Shown: positions 1 to 8,594, numbered from the stretch's first letter. The stretch is 34,601 nt of DNA from Candidatus Wallbacteria bacterium (GCA_028687545.1 JAQTZZ010000040.1:1-34601); one strand, 5' to 3'. The notes: generated by a model not told the origin, from the sequence alone. Numbers and translations are program-made.

Positions 1-1
1 A

Positions 2-3000
2 TGGTCTCAGGAAGTAGCAATTGCAGATTTCGGTCCCAGACGGGACGCCACATGTCTAGTTTTTGACAACAAGATATGGATAATCGGTGGTTATCACACC
101 ACACGCATGCACGATGTCTGGTATTCGGCTGACGGTGTCAAGTGGTTCCAGGCTACAGGAGCTGCCGCCTTCCCCATCAGATCACAACATTCCAGCCTGG
201 TTTTCAATAACCGGATGTGGGTGATTGCAGGAGCCAACGGTCCAAAATTGCGCGACGTCTGGAGCTCGGCAGATGGTGCTGCCTGGGTCAAGGCAACAGA
301 TACCGCCGCTTTTACCGCACGCTATAACCCCACTTCCGTGGTTTTAAATGGAAGGATGTGGGTGATCGCAGGATATGACACAGGTTATAAAAAGGATGTC
401 TGGTATTCCGCCGCAACAGCTGCTAATACCCTTGTTGACCTCAATCTGCCTACTACAGAAGTCACCATGGAAACCACTGCTTACACTCTCCCGGCCACCG
501 GTGAAGCCCAATACAACGACAGTACATTCTATGCAAAACCCCTTACCTGGAGCATCATATCCGGTGACGGAAGTCTAAGCGGGAATTTATATACGAGAGG
601 TACCTCAAACGGTACTGTCGAACTTCTGGCAAGCTGTTCCGAACATTCCAAGACAGTCAGCCGCAAGTTGATAATCCATGTGGCGGACTGGACTCAAGCC
701 TCTGCAAGTGCTGGTTTTACAGCGAGAAAACTTCATGCCAACCTGATTTTTAAAGACAAAATGTGGGTAATCGGAGGGCAATGCAACGGTTCGGATAAAA
801 ACGATGTCTGGTCGTCCAGTAACGGGATCACCTGGAGCCAGGAAACTCCAGGTGCTGATTTTTCAGCACGTTATGGTCATACCTGCCTGACCTTCGACGA
901 CAAGATGTGGGTGATTGGTGGATATACAACAGGACAAGGATTCAAAAATGATGTCTGGTTTTCAAGCAACGGGATCACCTGGTTCCAGGCTACGCTTAAT
1001 GCGGCTTTTGACGCGCGTATGTATCATTCAAGCCTGGTTTTTGACAACAAAATGTGGGTGCTAGGCGGCTTTTCCAATGTTGGATCCTATCATAGATTTA
1101 GCGAAGCCTGGTGTTCGACGGATGGAGTGACATGGACCCGGGCCACCGGAACTGCCTCTTTCTCCGCCAGAGATTATCATTCCAGTTTGACATTCGACAA
1201 TAAAATGTGGGTGATCGGAGGCAGCACAGGCAGCGATAAAAACGATGTATGGTATTCCAGCGACGGGATCTCCTGGTTTCAGGCTACTGCAGGAGCAGCT
1301 TTTACCCCGCGAACCAGGCACACGAGTCTTGTTTTTGACAATAAAATGTGGGTGATAGGGGGCGGAGCTCCTAGTTATGCAAATGATGTGTGGTATTCCA
1401 GTGACGGGATCTCCTGGTTACAGGCTACCGTAAAAGCGGAGTTTAGCGCACGTACGCTTCATACCAGCCTGGTCTATGAGGACAGAATGTGGGTGATTGG
1501 AGGGAGCGACTCAACTGGCTGGAAAAACGACGTCTGGTGCTCATTGGACACTGCTGAGGTAACACCTGTTGACATCAATCTTCCCACTACGGAAGTCACC
1601 ATGGAAACCAGCGCCACCTTTGCTTTGCCTTTGACTGCTGAAATCCAGTACAACAACGGCACATTCACAGCAAATAACCTGACCTGGACAATTTCTACAG
1701 GCTCAGGCGAGATCGTCGATCATTCTTACAGCCCAGGCGGCTCGAACGGCACAGTCGAACTCTCAGCCGGCTATTCTGAACATTCAGTCACAGTCAGCCG
1801 GAAAATAATAATCCATGTGGCGGACTGGATTCAGGCCACAGCAAGCGCGGCTTTCGACGCCAGAAGGGCGCAGAGCAGCATAGTCTTTAATAACAAAATG
1901 TGGGTGATCGGCGGGGATGATGCCAGCGCCAATAAGAGAAACGATGTCTGGTATTCAAGTGATGGGGTAACCTGGACCCAGGCCACTGCGAGTGCGGGTT
2001 TCTCCATCAGATCTGAACACTCCTGCCAGGTTTTTGACGGCAAGCTGTGGGTGATCGGCGGACATGATGGGACTTATAAAAACGATGTCTGGTATTCTAC
2101 GGATGGTGCCGGCTGGACACAGGCCACTGCCGGCGCTGCTTTCTCGGCCCGTGAAAAACTTACCAGCCTGGCTTTTGACAACCGGATCTGGGTAATCGGT
2201 GGAATTGCCACAGGCGGGTTGTTTAAAAAAGATGTCTGGTATTCCACGGATGGCGCAGGCTGGACTCAGGCAAGTACAGACGCCGGTTTTTCAAACTTAT
2301 CAGATCATTCAAGCATAGTATTTAACAATCAGATGTGGGTAATAGGGGGCGGCAATAACTCTGCCTGGTATTCCAGTGATGGAGTAACCTGGACTCAAGC
2401 CACAGCAGCCGCTGCTTTCTCCTCCAGAGACAGGCATACCAGCCTGGTTTTTAACGACAGGATGTGGGTGATCGGCGGAATAGCTTCTGCTTACATGAAC
2501 GATGTCTGGTCTTCGATCGATGGAATCACCTGGACCAGGGCTGCATTAAATGCGGAATTTTCACCGCGCTATAATCATTCAAGCATAGTCTTCAACAACA
2601 GGATGTGGGTGATCAGCGGCTACAGCAGCATTTCTCCTTTATACAGAAAAGATGTCTGGTATTCAGCTGCGACTGCAGAGGTCATGCCCCTTTATCTGGA
2701 AACCTATCCCAAAACCCTGGAAGTGGCTACAGGCGGAACCCTTGAACTTTCCACAATTTCCAAGAAAGTCTTTCATAATGACGGTTCCTCACATGAAGCG
2801 AACAGCGTGACCTATCAGGCAATCGGCGGAGGCTCGATCAACGGTTCTCTATACACTGCTCCTGGAACCTCCTGCGAAGCCACGATAGAAGTGGACTATA
2901 CTGAAAACGGACATTCCATCAGCACGCATATCCGGGTGACTTGCGCGAACTGGATCCTATCCACAGCAAGCGCGGCATTCCCAGCCAGGAATAATCATTC

Positions 3001-3805
3001 CAGCTTGATCTATGACAACAAAATGTGGGTGATCGGCGGAGACATCAATGATTCTCCCTATTACGCAAACGATGTCTGGTATTCGAGCGATGGGATCACC
3101 TGGACTCAGGCCACTGCCCATGCGGCTTTTACAGTGAGGGAGCAGCATACCAGCCTGGCCTATGACCATAAGATGTGGGTGATCGGCGGAAATAACGGCA
3201 GCTCCAGATTCAATGATGTCTATTATTCGACTGATGGTGCGGATTGGACCCCTGCGACTGCTGATGCGGATTTCTCTGCCAGGAAATATCATACCAGTCT
3301 GGTCTTTGACAATAAGATGTGGGTGATCGGAGGCCAGGACAGCACAGGTTATGTTCATGATGTCTGGTACTCTATAGACGGCTCTCAGTGGACACTGGCA
3401 ACCTCTGAAGCTGCATTTCCGGCACGCACAGATTTTACCAGCGCAGTCTATGACGGTAAAATGTGGTTGATCGGCGGATACGGCACTGGTGCTCAAAAAG
3501 ACATCTGGTATTCAAGTGATGGAATCACCTGGACTCAGACTGCGGATATGCCTTCAAACCGGCAAGGCCATACCAGCATTGTCTTTGACAACAAGCTGTG
3601 GGTGATCGCAGGCAGCGACGGCGGGAACTACTATAATGATATCACTTATTATTCAATCTCAGGCGGAAACTGGAACATCGCTGCAGCAGGAGGATTCTCA
3701 GTCCGCAAAGAGCATACCAGCCTGGTCTTCAACAACAAAATCTGGGTGATCGGTGGTTTCAACTGGCCAAGTTCATTGTACAATGATGTCTGGCATTCAG
3801 TTGCC
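2..3805 (+). repeat. Kelch-repeat coding array in six-repeat blocks
   Basis: The DNA repeats with a period of ~150 bp. Near-constant pieces are the MWVIGG codons (aatgtgggtgatcggcgg-like) and gatgtctggtattc. Blocks lie at ~2-415 (three repeats visible), ~690-1550 (six), ~1827-2675 (six) and ~2949-3800 (six). Six repeats per block fits one closed six-bladed beta-propeller each. Such DNA is prone to recombination and to short-read misassembly. Confidence 0.85.
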
Positions 3806-5770
3806 ACTGTTTCCAGCACTCCTGTAGATATCGGCCTGTCTTTCACCACAGTGGAAATCGGGGTCAACCAAGCTTACAATCTGCTTCCAACCGCTGAAAT
3901 CGAATATAATGACGGCACTTTTATCTCGCATGATCTGAACTGGGTCAAATCCGGCAATGGCACTCTTGCAGGTAATGTCTTTACTGCACCGGGCACGGCA
4001 GGTACGACTGAGCTCACGGCATCATATGCTGAAAACGGAGTGACACTCAGCAAGACCCTGGAAGTGGTTTATTTGGACAATTCAAAAACCAAGGTGGTTG
4101 ACCTGGGTGGTGGTGTAAACATGGAATTCGTCTGGATTCCTTCAGGCAGCTTCACAATGGGCGGCCCGGCCAGCGAGGGAGGCGAGAGCAATGAACGCCC
4201 GACACACGAGGTGAACATTACCAAAGGCTTCTGGCTGGCTAAAACTGAAGTCACTCAGGCGCAATGGAAGCAGATCATGGGCAATAATCCCAGTTATTTT
4301 ACAGCAGGCTATCCCAATTGCCCGGTGGAGCAGGTATCCTGGACCGATTGCCAGTCCTTCATCACCAGTCTGGAAGTGCACGGTTACGGCACCTTCCGGC
4401 TGCCTACTGAAGCTGAGTGGGAATATGCCTGCAGGGCCGGGGTTGCCACCGCATATTACTGGGGAGCTGCAATGAACGATAGCTACTGCTGGTATTCCAC
4501 TAACAGCGGCAGTGCAACGCATGATGTAGGCGGAACCACGGCCAATGCCTGGGGTTTGTATGACATGAGCGGGAATGTCTGGGAATGGTGCAATGACTGG
4601 TATGACCCATCCTATTACACTAGTTCTCCAACCGTAGATCCCTCAGGTCCTGCAGTTGGAACTAACAGTGTGGTACGCGGTGGTTCCTGGGATAATGACG
4701 CGTGGTATGCTCGCTCCTCAAGCCGTAACTATGCAGACCCCGGCAGCGGCAGCCGAGCCCAAGGCCTGCGCCTCCTCGCAGTCCCGGCTGGCACGAAAAT
4801 GCCTGTGGAGATCGAACTGTCTGCCACAACAGCGGAAATCGGGACTAATCAGACTTACAATCTTCCAGCAACTGCCGAAATTCAATACAATGACGGCACT
4901 TTTACCTCGCACAATCTGACCTGGAGTATAACCTCAGGCGGCGGAGCTGTTGGCAGTAATATCTTCACTGCTCCAGGTACAGCTGGTACAACTGAGATCA
5001 CAGCTTCGTATGCTGAAAACGGGGTGCCAGTCAGCAGGGTCCTGAAAGTGCATTCTAATGCGCCACTGATAGTTGACCTGGGCAGCGGCGTAAACATGGA
5101 ATTCGTCTATATTCAGTCAGGCAGCTTCACAATGGGTGGTCCAGCCAGTGAGGGAGGCGGCAGTAATGAACGCCCGACACACGAAGTACACATTACCAAA
5201 GGTTTCTGGCTGGGTAAAACTGAAGTCACACAGGCACAGTGGCTGCAAATCATGGGCAACACTCCCAGTTATTTTCCAGCTGGCTACCCCAATTGTCCGG
5301 TAGAGCAGGTTTCCTGGACAGATTGCCAGTCTTTCATCACCAGTCTGGAAGTGCACGGTTATGGAACCTTCAGATTGCCTACAGAAGCCGAATGGGAATA
5401 TGCCTGCAGGGCAGGGACTGCTACTGCATATTATTGGGGAGCAGCCATGAACGGAGCTTACTGCTGGTATACTGTTAACAGCAGCTCCAAAACACATGAT
5501 GCGGGCGGAACCACACCCAATTTCTGGGGCTTGTATGACATGGCCGGAAATGTCTGGGAATGGTGTAATGACTGGTATTTATCGAATTATTACAGCACAT
5601 CGCCTGCTGATGACCCGCAAGGGCCTGTTTCAGGCTCGTATCGGGTGATGCGTGGCGGCTCGTGGTACAGCACCGACCACGATTGCCGCTCCGCGATTCG
5701 CCCCTTTAACAGCCCTGACTATAAGTACAGCGACATCGGGTTGCGTCTGGCCATCCCCCCGCAGGATTAG
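2..5770 (+). CDS. Giant kelch-repeat / Ig-like / tandem FGE-sulfatase-fold protein, 5'-truncated by the window edge
   Basis: The frame is open from base 2 to the TAG at 5768-5770 (1922 codons). The first in-frame ATG (107) lies inside a repeat: the kelch motif IWIIGG is already encoded before it, so the true start and any signal peptide are left of the window. Each ~50-residue repeat reads roughly NDVWYSSDGITWTQAT, then H(T/S)SLVFDNKMWVIGG, combining a kelch GG strand with an Asp-box-like SxDGxTW turn. Visible repeats fall in blocks of 3 (cut by the edge), 6, 6 and 6. Blocks are separated by ~90-residue Ig/Big-like domains (nt ~428-690, 1557-1830, 2680-2950, 3815-4085); a fifth lies at ~4800-5060 between two FGE-sulfatase domains (nt ~4092-4794 and 5072-5767). 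The FGE copies carry the family signatures GLYDM(S/A)GNVWEW and RGGSW. Copy 1 lacks both catalytic cysteines and copy 2 keeps at most one, so a binding rather than enzymatic role is likely. Probably an extracellular adhesin or ligand binder; function inferred. Confidence 0.9.
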   Translation, partial: WSQEVAIADFGPRRDATCLVFDNKIWIIGGYHTTRMHDVWYSADGVKWFQATGAAAFPIRSQHSSLVFNNRMWVIAGANGPKLRDVWSSADGAAWVKATDTAAFTARYNPTSVVLNGRMWVIAGYDTGYKKDVWYSAATAANTLVDLNLPTTEVTMETTAYTLPATGEAQYNDSTFYAKPLTWSIISGDGSLSGNLYTRGTSNGTVELLASCSEHSKTVSRKLIIHVADWTQASASAGFTARKLHANLIFKDKMWVIGGQCNGSDKNDVWSSSNGITWSQETPGADFSARYGHTCLTFDDKMWVIGGYTTGQGFKNDVWFSSNGITWFQATLNAAFDARMYHSSLVFDNKMWVLGGFSNVGSYHRFSEAWCSTDGVTWTRATGTASFSARDYHSSLTFDNKMWVIGGSTGSDKNDVWYSSDGISWFQATAGAAFTPRTRHTSLVFDNKMWVIGGGAPSYANDVWYSSDGISWLQATVKAEFSARTLHTSLVYEDRMWVIGGSDSTGWKNDVWCSLDTAEVTPVDINLPTTEVTMETSATFALPLTAEIQYNNGTFTANNLTWTISTGSGEIVDHSYSPGGSNGTVELSAGYSEHSVTVSRKIIIHVADWIQATASAAFDARRAQSSIVFNNKMWVIGGDDASANKRNDVWYSSDGVTWTQATASAGFSIRSEHSCQVFDGKLWVIGGHDGTYKNDVWYSTDGAGWTQATAGAAFSAREKLTSLAFDNRIWVIGGIATGGLFKKDVWYSTDGAGWTQASTDAGFSNLSDHSSIVFNNQMWVIGGGNNSAWYSSDGVTWTQATAAAAFSSRDRHTSLVFNDRMWVIGGIASAYMNDVWSSIDGITWTRAALNAEFSPRYNHSSIVFNNRMWVISGYSSISPLYRKDVWYSAATAEVMPLYLETYPKTLEVATGGTLELSTISKKVFHNDGSSHEANSVTYQAIGGGSINGSLYTAPGTSCEATIEVDYTENGHSISTHIRVTCANWILSTASAAFPARNNHSSLIYDNKMWVIGGDINDSPYYANDVWYSSDGITWTQATAHAAFTVREQHTSLAYDHKMWVIGGNNGSSRFNDVYYSTDGADWTPATADADFSARKYHTSLVFDNKMWVIGGQDSTGYVHDVWYSIDGSQWTLATSEAAFPARTDFTSAVYDGKMWLIGGYGTGAQKDIWYSSDGITWTQTADMPSNRQGHTSIVFDNKLWVIAGSDGGNYYNDITYYSISGGNWNIAAAGGFSVRKEHTSLVFNNKIWVIGGFNWPSSLYNDVWHSVATVSSTPVDIGLSFTTVEIGVNQAYNLLPTAEIEYNDGTFISHDLNWVKSGNGTLAGNVFTAPGTAGTTELTASYAENGVTLSKTLEVVYLDNSKTKVVDLGGGVNMEFVWIPSGSFTMGGPASEGGESNERPTHEVNITKGFWLAKTEVTQAQWKQIMGNNPSYFTAGYPNCPVEQVSWTDCQSFITSLEVHGYGTFRLPTEAEWEYACRAGVATAYYWGAAMNDSYCWYSTNSGSATHDVGGTTANAWGLYDMSGNVWEWCNDWYDPSYYTSSPTVDPSGPAVGTNSVVRGGSWDNDAWYARSSSRNYADPGSGSRAQGLRLLAVPAGTKMPVEIELSATTAEIGTNQTYNLPATAEIQYNDGTFTSHNLTWSITSGGGAVGSNIFTAPGTAGTTEITASYAENGVPVSRVLKVHSNAPLIVDLGSGVNMEFVYIQSGSFTMGGPASEGGGSNERPTHEVHITKGFWLGKTEVTQAQWLQIMGNTPSYFPAGYPNCPVEQVSWTDCQSFITSLEVHGYGTFRLPTEAEWEYACRAGTATAYYWGAAMNGAYCWYTVNSSSKTHDAGGTTPNFWGLYDMAGNVWEWCNDWYLSNYYSTSPADDPQGPVSGSYRVMRGGSWYSTDHDCRSAIRPFNSPDYKYSDIGLRLAIPPQD
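4080..5767 (+). repeat. Tandem duplication of Ig-like + FGE-fold module
   Basis: Two FGE modules of ~700 bp (from ~4080 and ~5066) are joined by an Ig-like linker that is itself similar to the one before copy 1. Over about the first 175 residues the copies are nearly identical (TFRLPTEAEWEYACRAG and CPVEQVSWTDCQSF are shared exactly). Similarity weakens after the shared CNDWY and is poorest after RGGSW. This suggests a fairly recent duplication followed by selective or targeted change at the C-terminal end. Confidence 0.8.
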
Positions 5771-5905
5771 AATACCGTCATGCGTGTCCTCACAGTCTCG
5801 GCGGGGCAGTAAAAGGTGGGCACATTGTCCGATTAATGGGGACGATTAATGGGACGGTGCTTTACAATTTTACTTTTCATTTGTCAGATTTAAATTTTCA
5901 GATTA
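5771..5905. other. Intergenic gap with a 13-bp tandem duplication
   Basis: This is the convergent gap between the kelch gene and the ATPase. It holds a 13-bp tandem duplication at 5830-5855 (cgattaatgggga followed by cgattaatgggac), then AT-rich sequence. I see no clear intrinsic terminator. A related 13-bp tandem duplication lies on the far side of the ATPase gene at 7175-7200. Confidence 0.5.
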
Positions 5906-7105
5906 CTATTTCGAAATAGTTTTGAATACGAAATCCGAAAAATGCAACGATACTGTTCTGAGACCGAGTTTCAGGCTCTCACGCGAGAGACTGACCAGAA
6001 AGGCACGCTCCACTTCATCCTGGAACAGTTCGCAGAATTGATTCAGTCCTTTCGCCATTCCACTGTTGACTGAGGAACTCAGCTTCACTTCCACCGGGAT
6101 TATTCTCCCCCTGTCTTCCACGATGAAATCCACCTCGTCCCCATGCGATGTTCTCCACCAGTATACTCTCGGGATCTTTCCCGTGTTATGGAAATTTTTA
6201 ACGATCTCCTCCAGGACAACCGTCTCCAGCACCTGTCCGGATAATGGCCCCTTGAAAATCTGTTTTTCGGAAGTGATGCCGTTGAGATGACAGAGAAGCC
6301 CTGTATCCAGAAAATACAGCTTAGGGCTTTTGATGATCCGCTTGCCTTTGTTCCGATAAAATGGCTTGACCAGAATAATCTGTCCGCTCGCTTCCAGTAT
6401 CGTCACCCAGGCTTTGACGGTGTTTACCGCCACACCCAGGTCCCTGGACAGGTTTGAAAGATGAAGCACCTGCCCGTTCTGCGCTGCAGTCAGCTGCAGG
6501 AATCTCTGGAAATCCCCGAGATCCCCGATTTGTCTCAATTGCCTGACATCCCGCTCCAGGTATGTCTGCAGATAGCCTGTGAACCAGGTTTCGAGATTCA
6601 AGTCCTTTCTGAGGGCAACGTCAGGGAATCCTCCTTTTAAAATCTTCTTCTGTAAAAGCTGCAGATCCATTGATTCAACTTCACAGCCCTGCTCTCTGAG
6701 AGAAAATGGCAGCAGCGTAAAAACGGCAATCCTGCCTGCAAGAGACTCGCCCACATGTGCCATCAGCGGAAATATCTGCGAACCTGTGAAGATGAATCTG
6801 CCCCGCATTTCGCGCTGATTGTCGATCATAATTTTAATCTGCTGAAAAAGCTGCGGCACATACTGGATTTCATCGATAATCAATGGAGGGGGAAATGATT
6901 CAAAAAAAAGGGCCGGTTCTTTCGCAGCCAGCAGCCGGATATCCGGATTATCAAGCGAAACATACCGGTATTTCCCTGAAAACAAATGCTTGAGCAAAGT
7001 CGTTTTGCCTGATTGCCGGGGGCCTGTCACTATGACGGATGGGAATTGCCTGGCTGCAGCCAGAAGTGGCTTTTCCATCTCTCTGTGAATGTACTTCACT
7101 GCCAT
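5906..7105 (-). CDS. AAA-family ATPase with C-terminal DUF4143 (AAA_14/DUF4143)
   Basis: This 399-aa protein has a P-loop GPRQSGKTT near residue 28, a Walker B LIIDEIQ near residue 75, and FIFTGSQ as the sensor-like strand. A winged-helix-like middle follows. The C-terminal DUF4143 nuclease-fold half contains DEVDFIV and IPVEVK, the spaced acidic and E-x-K residues of the PD-(D/E)XK superfamily. The family is widespread and often duplicated; its role is unknown, though it is often suspected of mobile or defence-type functions. ATG 7105 has AAAGG directly abutting it, so Met10 (7078) is an alternative start. A near-consensus promoter lies at 7135-7163. The gene stands alone, bracketed by the related 13-bp duplications at 5830 and 7175, which hints at insertion as a cassette. 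Confidence 0.9.
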   Translation of the reverse strand: MAVKYIHREMEKPLLAAARQFPSVIVTGPRQSGKTTLLKHLFSGKYRYVSLDNPDIRLLAAKEPALFFESFPPPLIIDEIQYVPQLFQQIKIMIDNQREMRGRFIFTGSQIFPLMAHVGESLAGRIAVFTLLPFSLREQGCEVESMDLQLLQKKILKGGFPDVALRKDLNLETWFTGYLQTYLERDVRQLRQIGDLGDFQRFLQLTAAQNGQVLHLSNLSRDLGVAVNTVKAWVTILEASGQIILVKPFYRNKGKRIIKSPKLYFLDTGLLCHLNGITSEKQIFKGPLSGQVLETVVLEEIVKNFHNTGKIPRVYWWRTSHGDEVDFIVEDRGRIIPVEVKLSSSVNSGMAKGLNQFCELFQDEVERAFLVSLSRESLKLGLRTVSLHFSDFVFKTISK

Positions 7106-7134
7106 CCTTTGTGCATATTTTCAGTCTTACTGCA

Positions 7135-7163
7135 AATATACACAGCATTGGAGTGGTTGTCAA
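7135..7163 (-). promoter_or_regulatory. Sigma70-type promoter of the AAA/DUF4143 gene
   Basis: On the minus strand TTGACA (7163-7158), a 17-bp spacer, then TATATT (7140-7135). This is a full-consensus -35 and a good -10. Predicted transcription start is ~7128, about 22 nt before ATG 7105. Confidence 0.7.
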
Positions 7164-7174
7164 GATATAATTAG

Positions 7175-7200
7175 GGAGCAGAATGGGGGAGCAGAATGGG
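7175..7200. repeat. 13-bp perfect tandem duplication
   Basis: ggagcagaatggg occurs twice head to tail (7175-7187 and 7188-7200) and is followed by gacg. The AATGGGGA core and the 13-bp period match the duplication at 5830-5855, in the same orientation, on the other side of the ATPase gene. Confidence 0.75.
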
Positions 7201-7257
7201 GACGCGCCTCAATAATCAACAAACCGAATATTTTTTCTGGTCTTGAGGGAACAACCT

Positions 7258-8319
7258 CTAATCTTCAAGCAGTTTCTCGAATACCCCCAGCAGCGTCTTC
7301 AGATGCCTGTCCCAGGAAAACCTGGTCAGGTTTTCCAGGCCTTTGCGGATCAGTTCTGCCCTGCATTCCTCGTTTTTGACTTTTCCCATGGCATGGATCA
7401 GCTCTTCCCTGCTCCTGGGATTCACGAGAATCGCGCCGGCTCCTGCCACTTCAGGTAGCGATGACAGATTCGAAGTGATCACAGGGCAGCCAAGAAACTG
7501 GGCTTCAAGCACGAAAATCCCGAATCCCTCATAAAGCGTAGGAACTGCCAGGGCCAGGCTGTTGCGATACAGGCTGTTCAATTCAGAGTCGCTGATGAAA
7601 TCCGTGAAAATCAGGCGTGGATCAGAAGCTGTACAATCCGCATTTTTCCGTCCGACTATCACCAGTTTGTCGGTTAGATTGGATTTCAGGAAAGACTCGA
7701 TCAGGAAGGGGTGATTTTTGTGGGATTTCAGGGAAGAAACAAACAGGTAATATCCGTTTTTTATCAGATCCAGACTGCTTAAAATGCCGTTATCGATCAT
7801 TTCGAGCTTTTCAGGCGAATGAGCGTAATGATTGACTATCACAGGCTGCTCCGGTTTAAAGAGCTTAATCAGGTCTTTTCTGGTGTTTTCGGAATTCACG
7901 AGTAACACGTCTGATCTTTTTACTGCCAGCCTGTTCATGTACAGGTAGTAAAATTCTTTAAGCCTGGAATAATAACCTGGAAACAGCAGGGGAATGAAGT
8001 CATGCAGATAGGTCACTATCCTGCATGTTTTTAAAAACGGGACTATGAACTGATGCTCATACAGCAGATCGATTTTATGCTTTTTCAGAAGCAGGGGAAG
8101 CAGGATCTGCTCTTTGGCCGAAAAGATTTCGGCGTCAAAGCGATTCAACCGGAAGTAATCGCTCCCTGCAAACTCAGATTGCTCAGGCTGCCTGCAGAGA
8201 AGGTGAAAGCAGTAATCCGGCCTGAGGCGATCGAGCTGCAGCAGAATCGCTTTCAAACCCACTGCAATGCCTGTGCGGTCTTTTTCCAGATATCTGATGT
8301 CTATCGCGATGTTCTTCAT
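7258..8319 (-). CDS. Glycosyltransferase, GT4-type (family 1 Pfam)
   Basis: The 353-aa protein starts MKNIAIDIRYLEKDRTG, the usual beta1/glycine-rich loop of GT-B enzymes. The C-terminal donor-binding half shows YYLFVSSLKSHKN, then YEGFGIFVLEAQFLGCPVI and NLSSLPEVAGAGAILVNP, the EX7E-like region that contacts the nucleotide sugar in GT4 retaining enzymes. It probably transfers a sugar to a surface glycan or lipid at the inner face of the membrane; donor and acceptor cannot be read from the sequence. No Shine-Dalgarno sequence precedes ATG 8319. It is divergent from the rpsF operon and stands alone upstream of the ATPase, with a 152-bp gap. Confidence 0.88.
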   Translation of the reverse strand: MKNIAIDIRYLEKDRTGIAVGLKAILLQLDRLRPDYCFHLLCRQPEQSEFAGSDYFRLNRFDAEIFSAKEQILLPLLLKKHKIDLLYEHQFIVPFLKTCRIVTYLHDFIPLLFPGYYSRLKEFYYLYMNRLAVKRSDVLLVNSENTRKDLIKLFKPEQPVIVNHYAHSPEKLEMIDNGILSSLDLIKNGYYLFVSSLKSHKNHPFLIESFLKSNLTDKLVIVGRKNADCTASDPRLIFTDFISDSELNSLYRNSLALAVPTLYEGFGIFVLEAQFLGCPVITSNLSSLPEVAGAGAILVNPRSREELIHAMGKVKNEECRAELIRKGLENLTRFSWDRHLKTLLGVFEKLLED

Positions 8320-8559
8320 ATCTAATTACCCAGCCCTTGTGGGGTGGCCAGGTATCCGAAGCTGTAACAAAACCCGGAGGGTTTTTCAACAGCTTTATAC
8401 ACCAGGACAGGACCCGCCACAAATCAAAGTTTTTGTAAAATATATGGCTGCACACCACAAAAATTTGCCAAGCAAAATCAGCATATCAGAAATTGCGTTT
8501 TATTTCGATGCGGTTTCAGAGACGGCTTCCGGTCAAACCTGGTGGTCCGCCACTAACTG
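8320..8559. other. Divergent intergenic region GT4 / rpsF
   Basis: About 350 bp separate the two divergent genes. Apart from the inverted repeat at 8360-8394 and the rpsF promoter and leader (8560-8670), I see no gene. The frame open from 8560 into rpsF has no ribosome site at its start and overlaps the promoter, so it is not a longer rpsF. Confidence 0.5.
8360..8394. promoter_or_regulatory. Two-tier inverted repeat (operator or RNA hairpin)
   Basis: Outer arms AGCTGT (8360-8365) and ACAGCT (8389-8394) enclose inner arms AAAACCC (8369-8375) and GGGTTTT (8379-8385) with a 3-nt loop. The two stems are separated by 3-nt bulges on each side. No T-tract follows on either strand, so a terminator is less likely than an operator or a folded 5' region of the GT4 transcript. 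Confidence 0.5.
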
Positions 8560-8588
8560 TTGACATCAATTCTTTCTTTCCTTATACT
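8560..8588 (+). promoter_or_regulatory. Sigma70-type promoter of the rpsF operon
   Basis: TTGACA (8560-8565), a 17-bp spacer, then TATACT (8583-8588). The match is close to ideal, as expected for ribosomal protein genes. Predicted transcription start is ~8595, giving a ~75-nt leader. Confidence 0.8.
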
Positions 8589-8594
8589 TACACC

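Noticed and set aside
107-109. ATG at 107 as the start of the kelch protein
   Set aside because: The same frame is open to base 2 and encodes a kelch motif before the ATG; the gene is simply cut by the window edge.
2957-3496. 179-aa minus-strand ORF
   Set aside because: Antisense shadow of the kelch repeats; it repeats with the same period and has no domain or ribosome site.
2-3805. Kelch DNA repeats as a CRISPR array
   Set aside because: The repeats are ~150 bp, coding, imperfect and without unique spacers; no cas genes are present.
8369-8386. AAAACCC/GGGTTTTT as an intrinsic terminator
   Set aside because: It lies upstream of divergent genes, the T run is only five and is followed by pairing bases, so there is no transcript for it to end.
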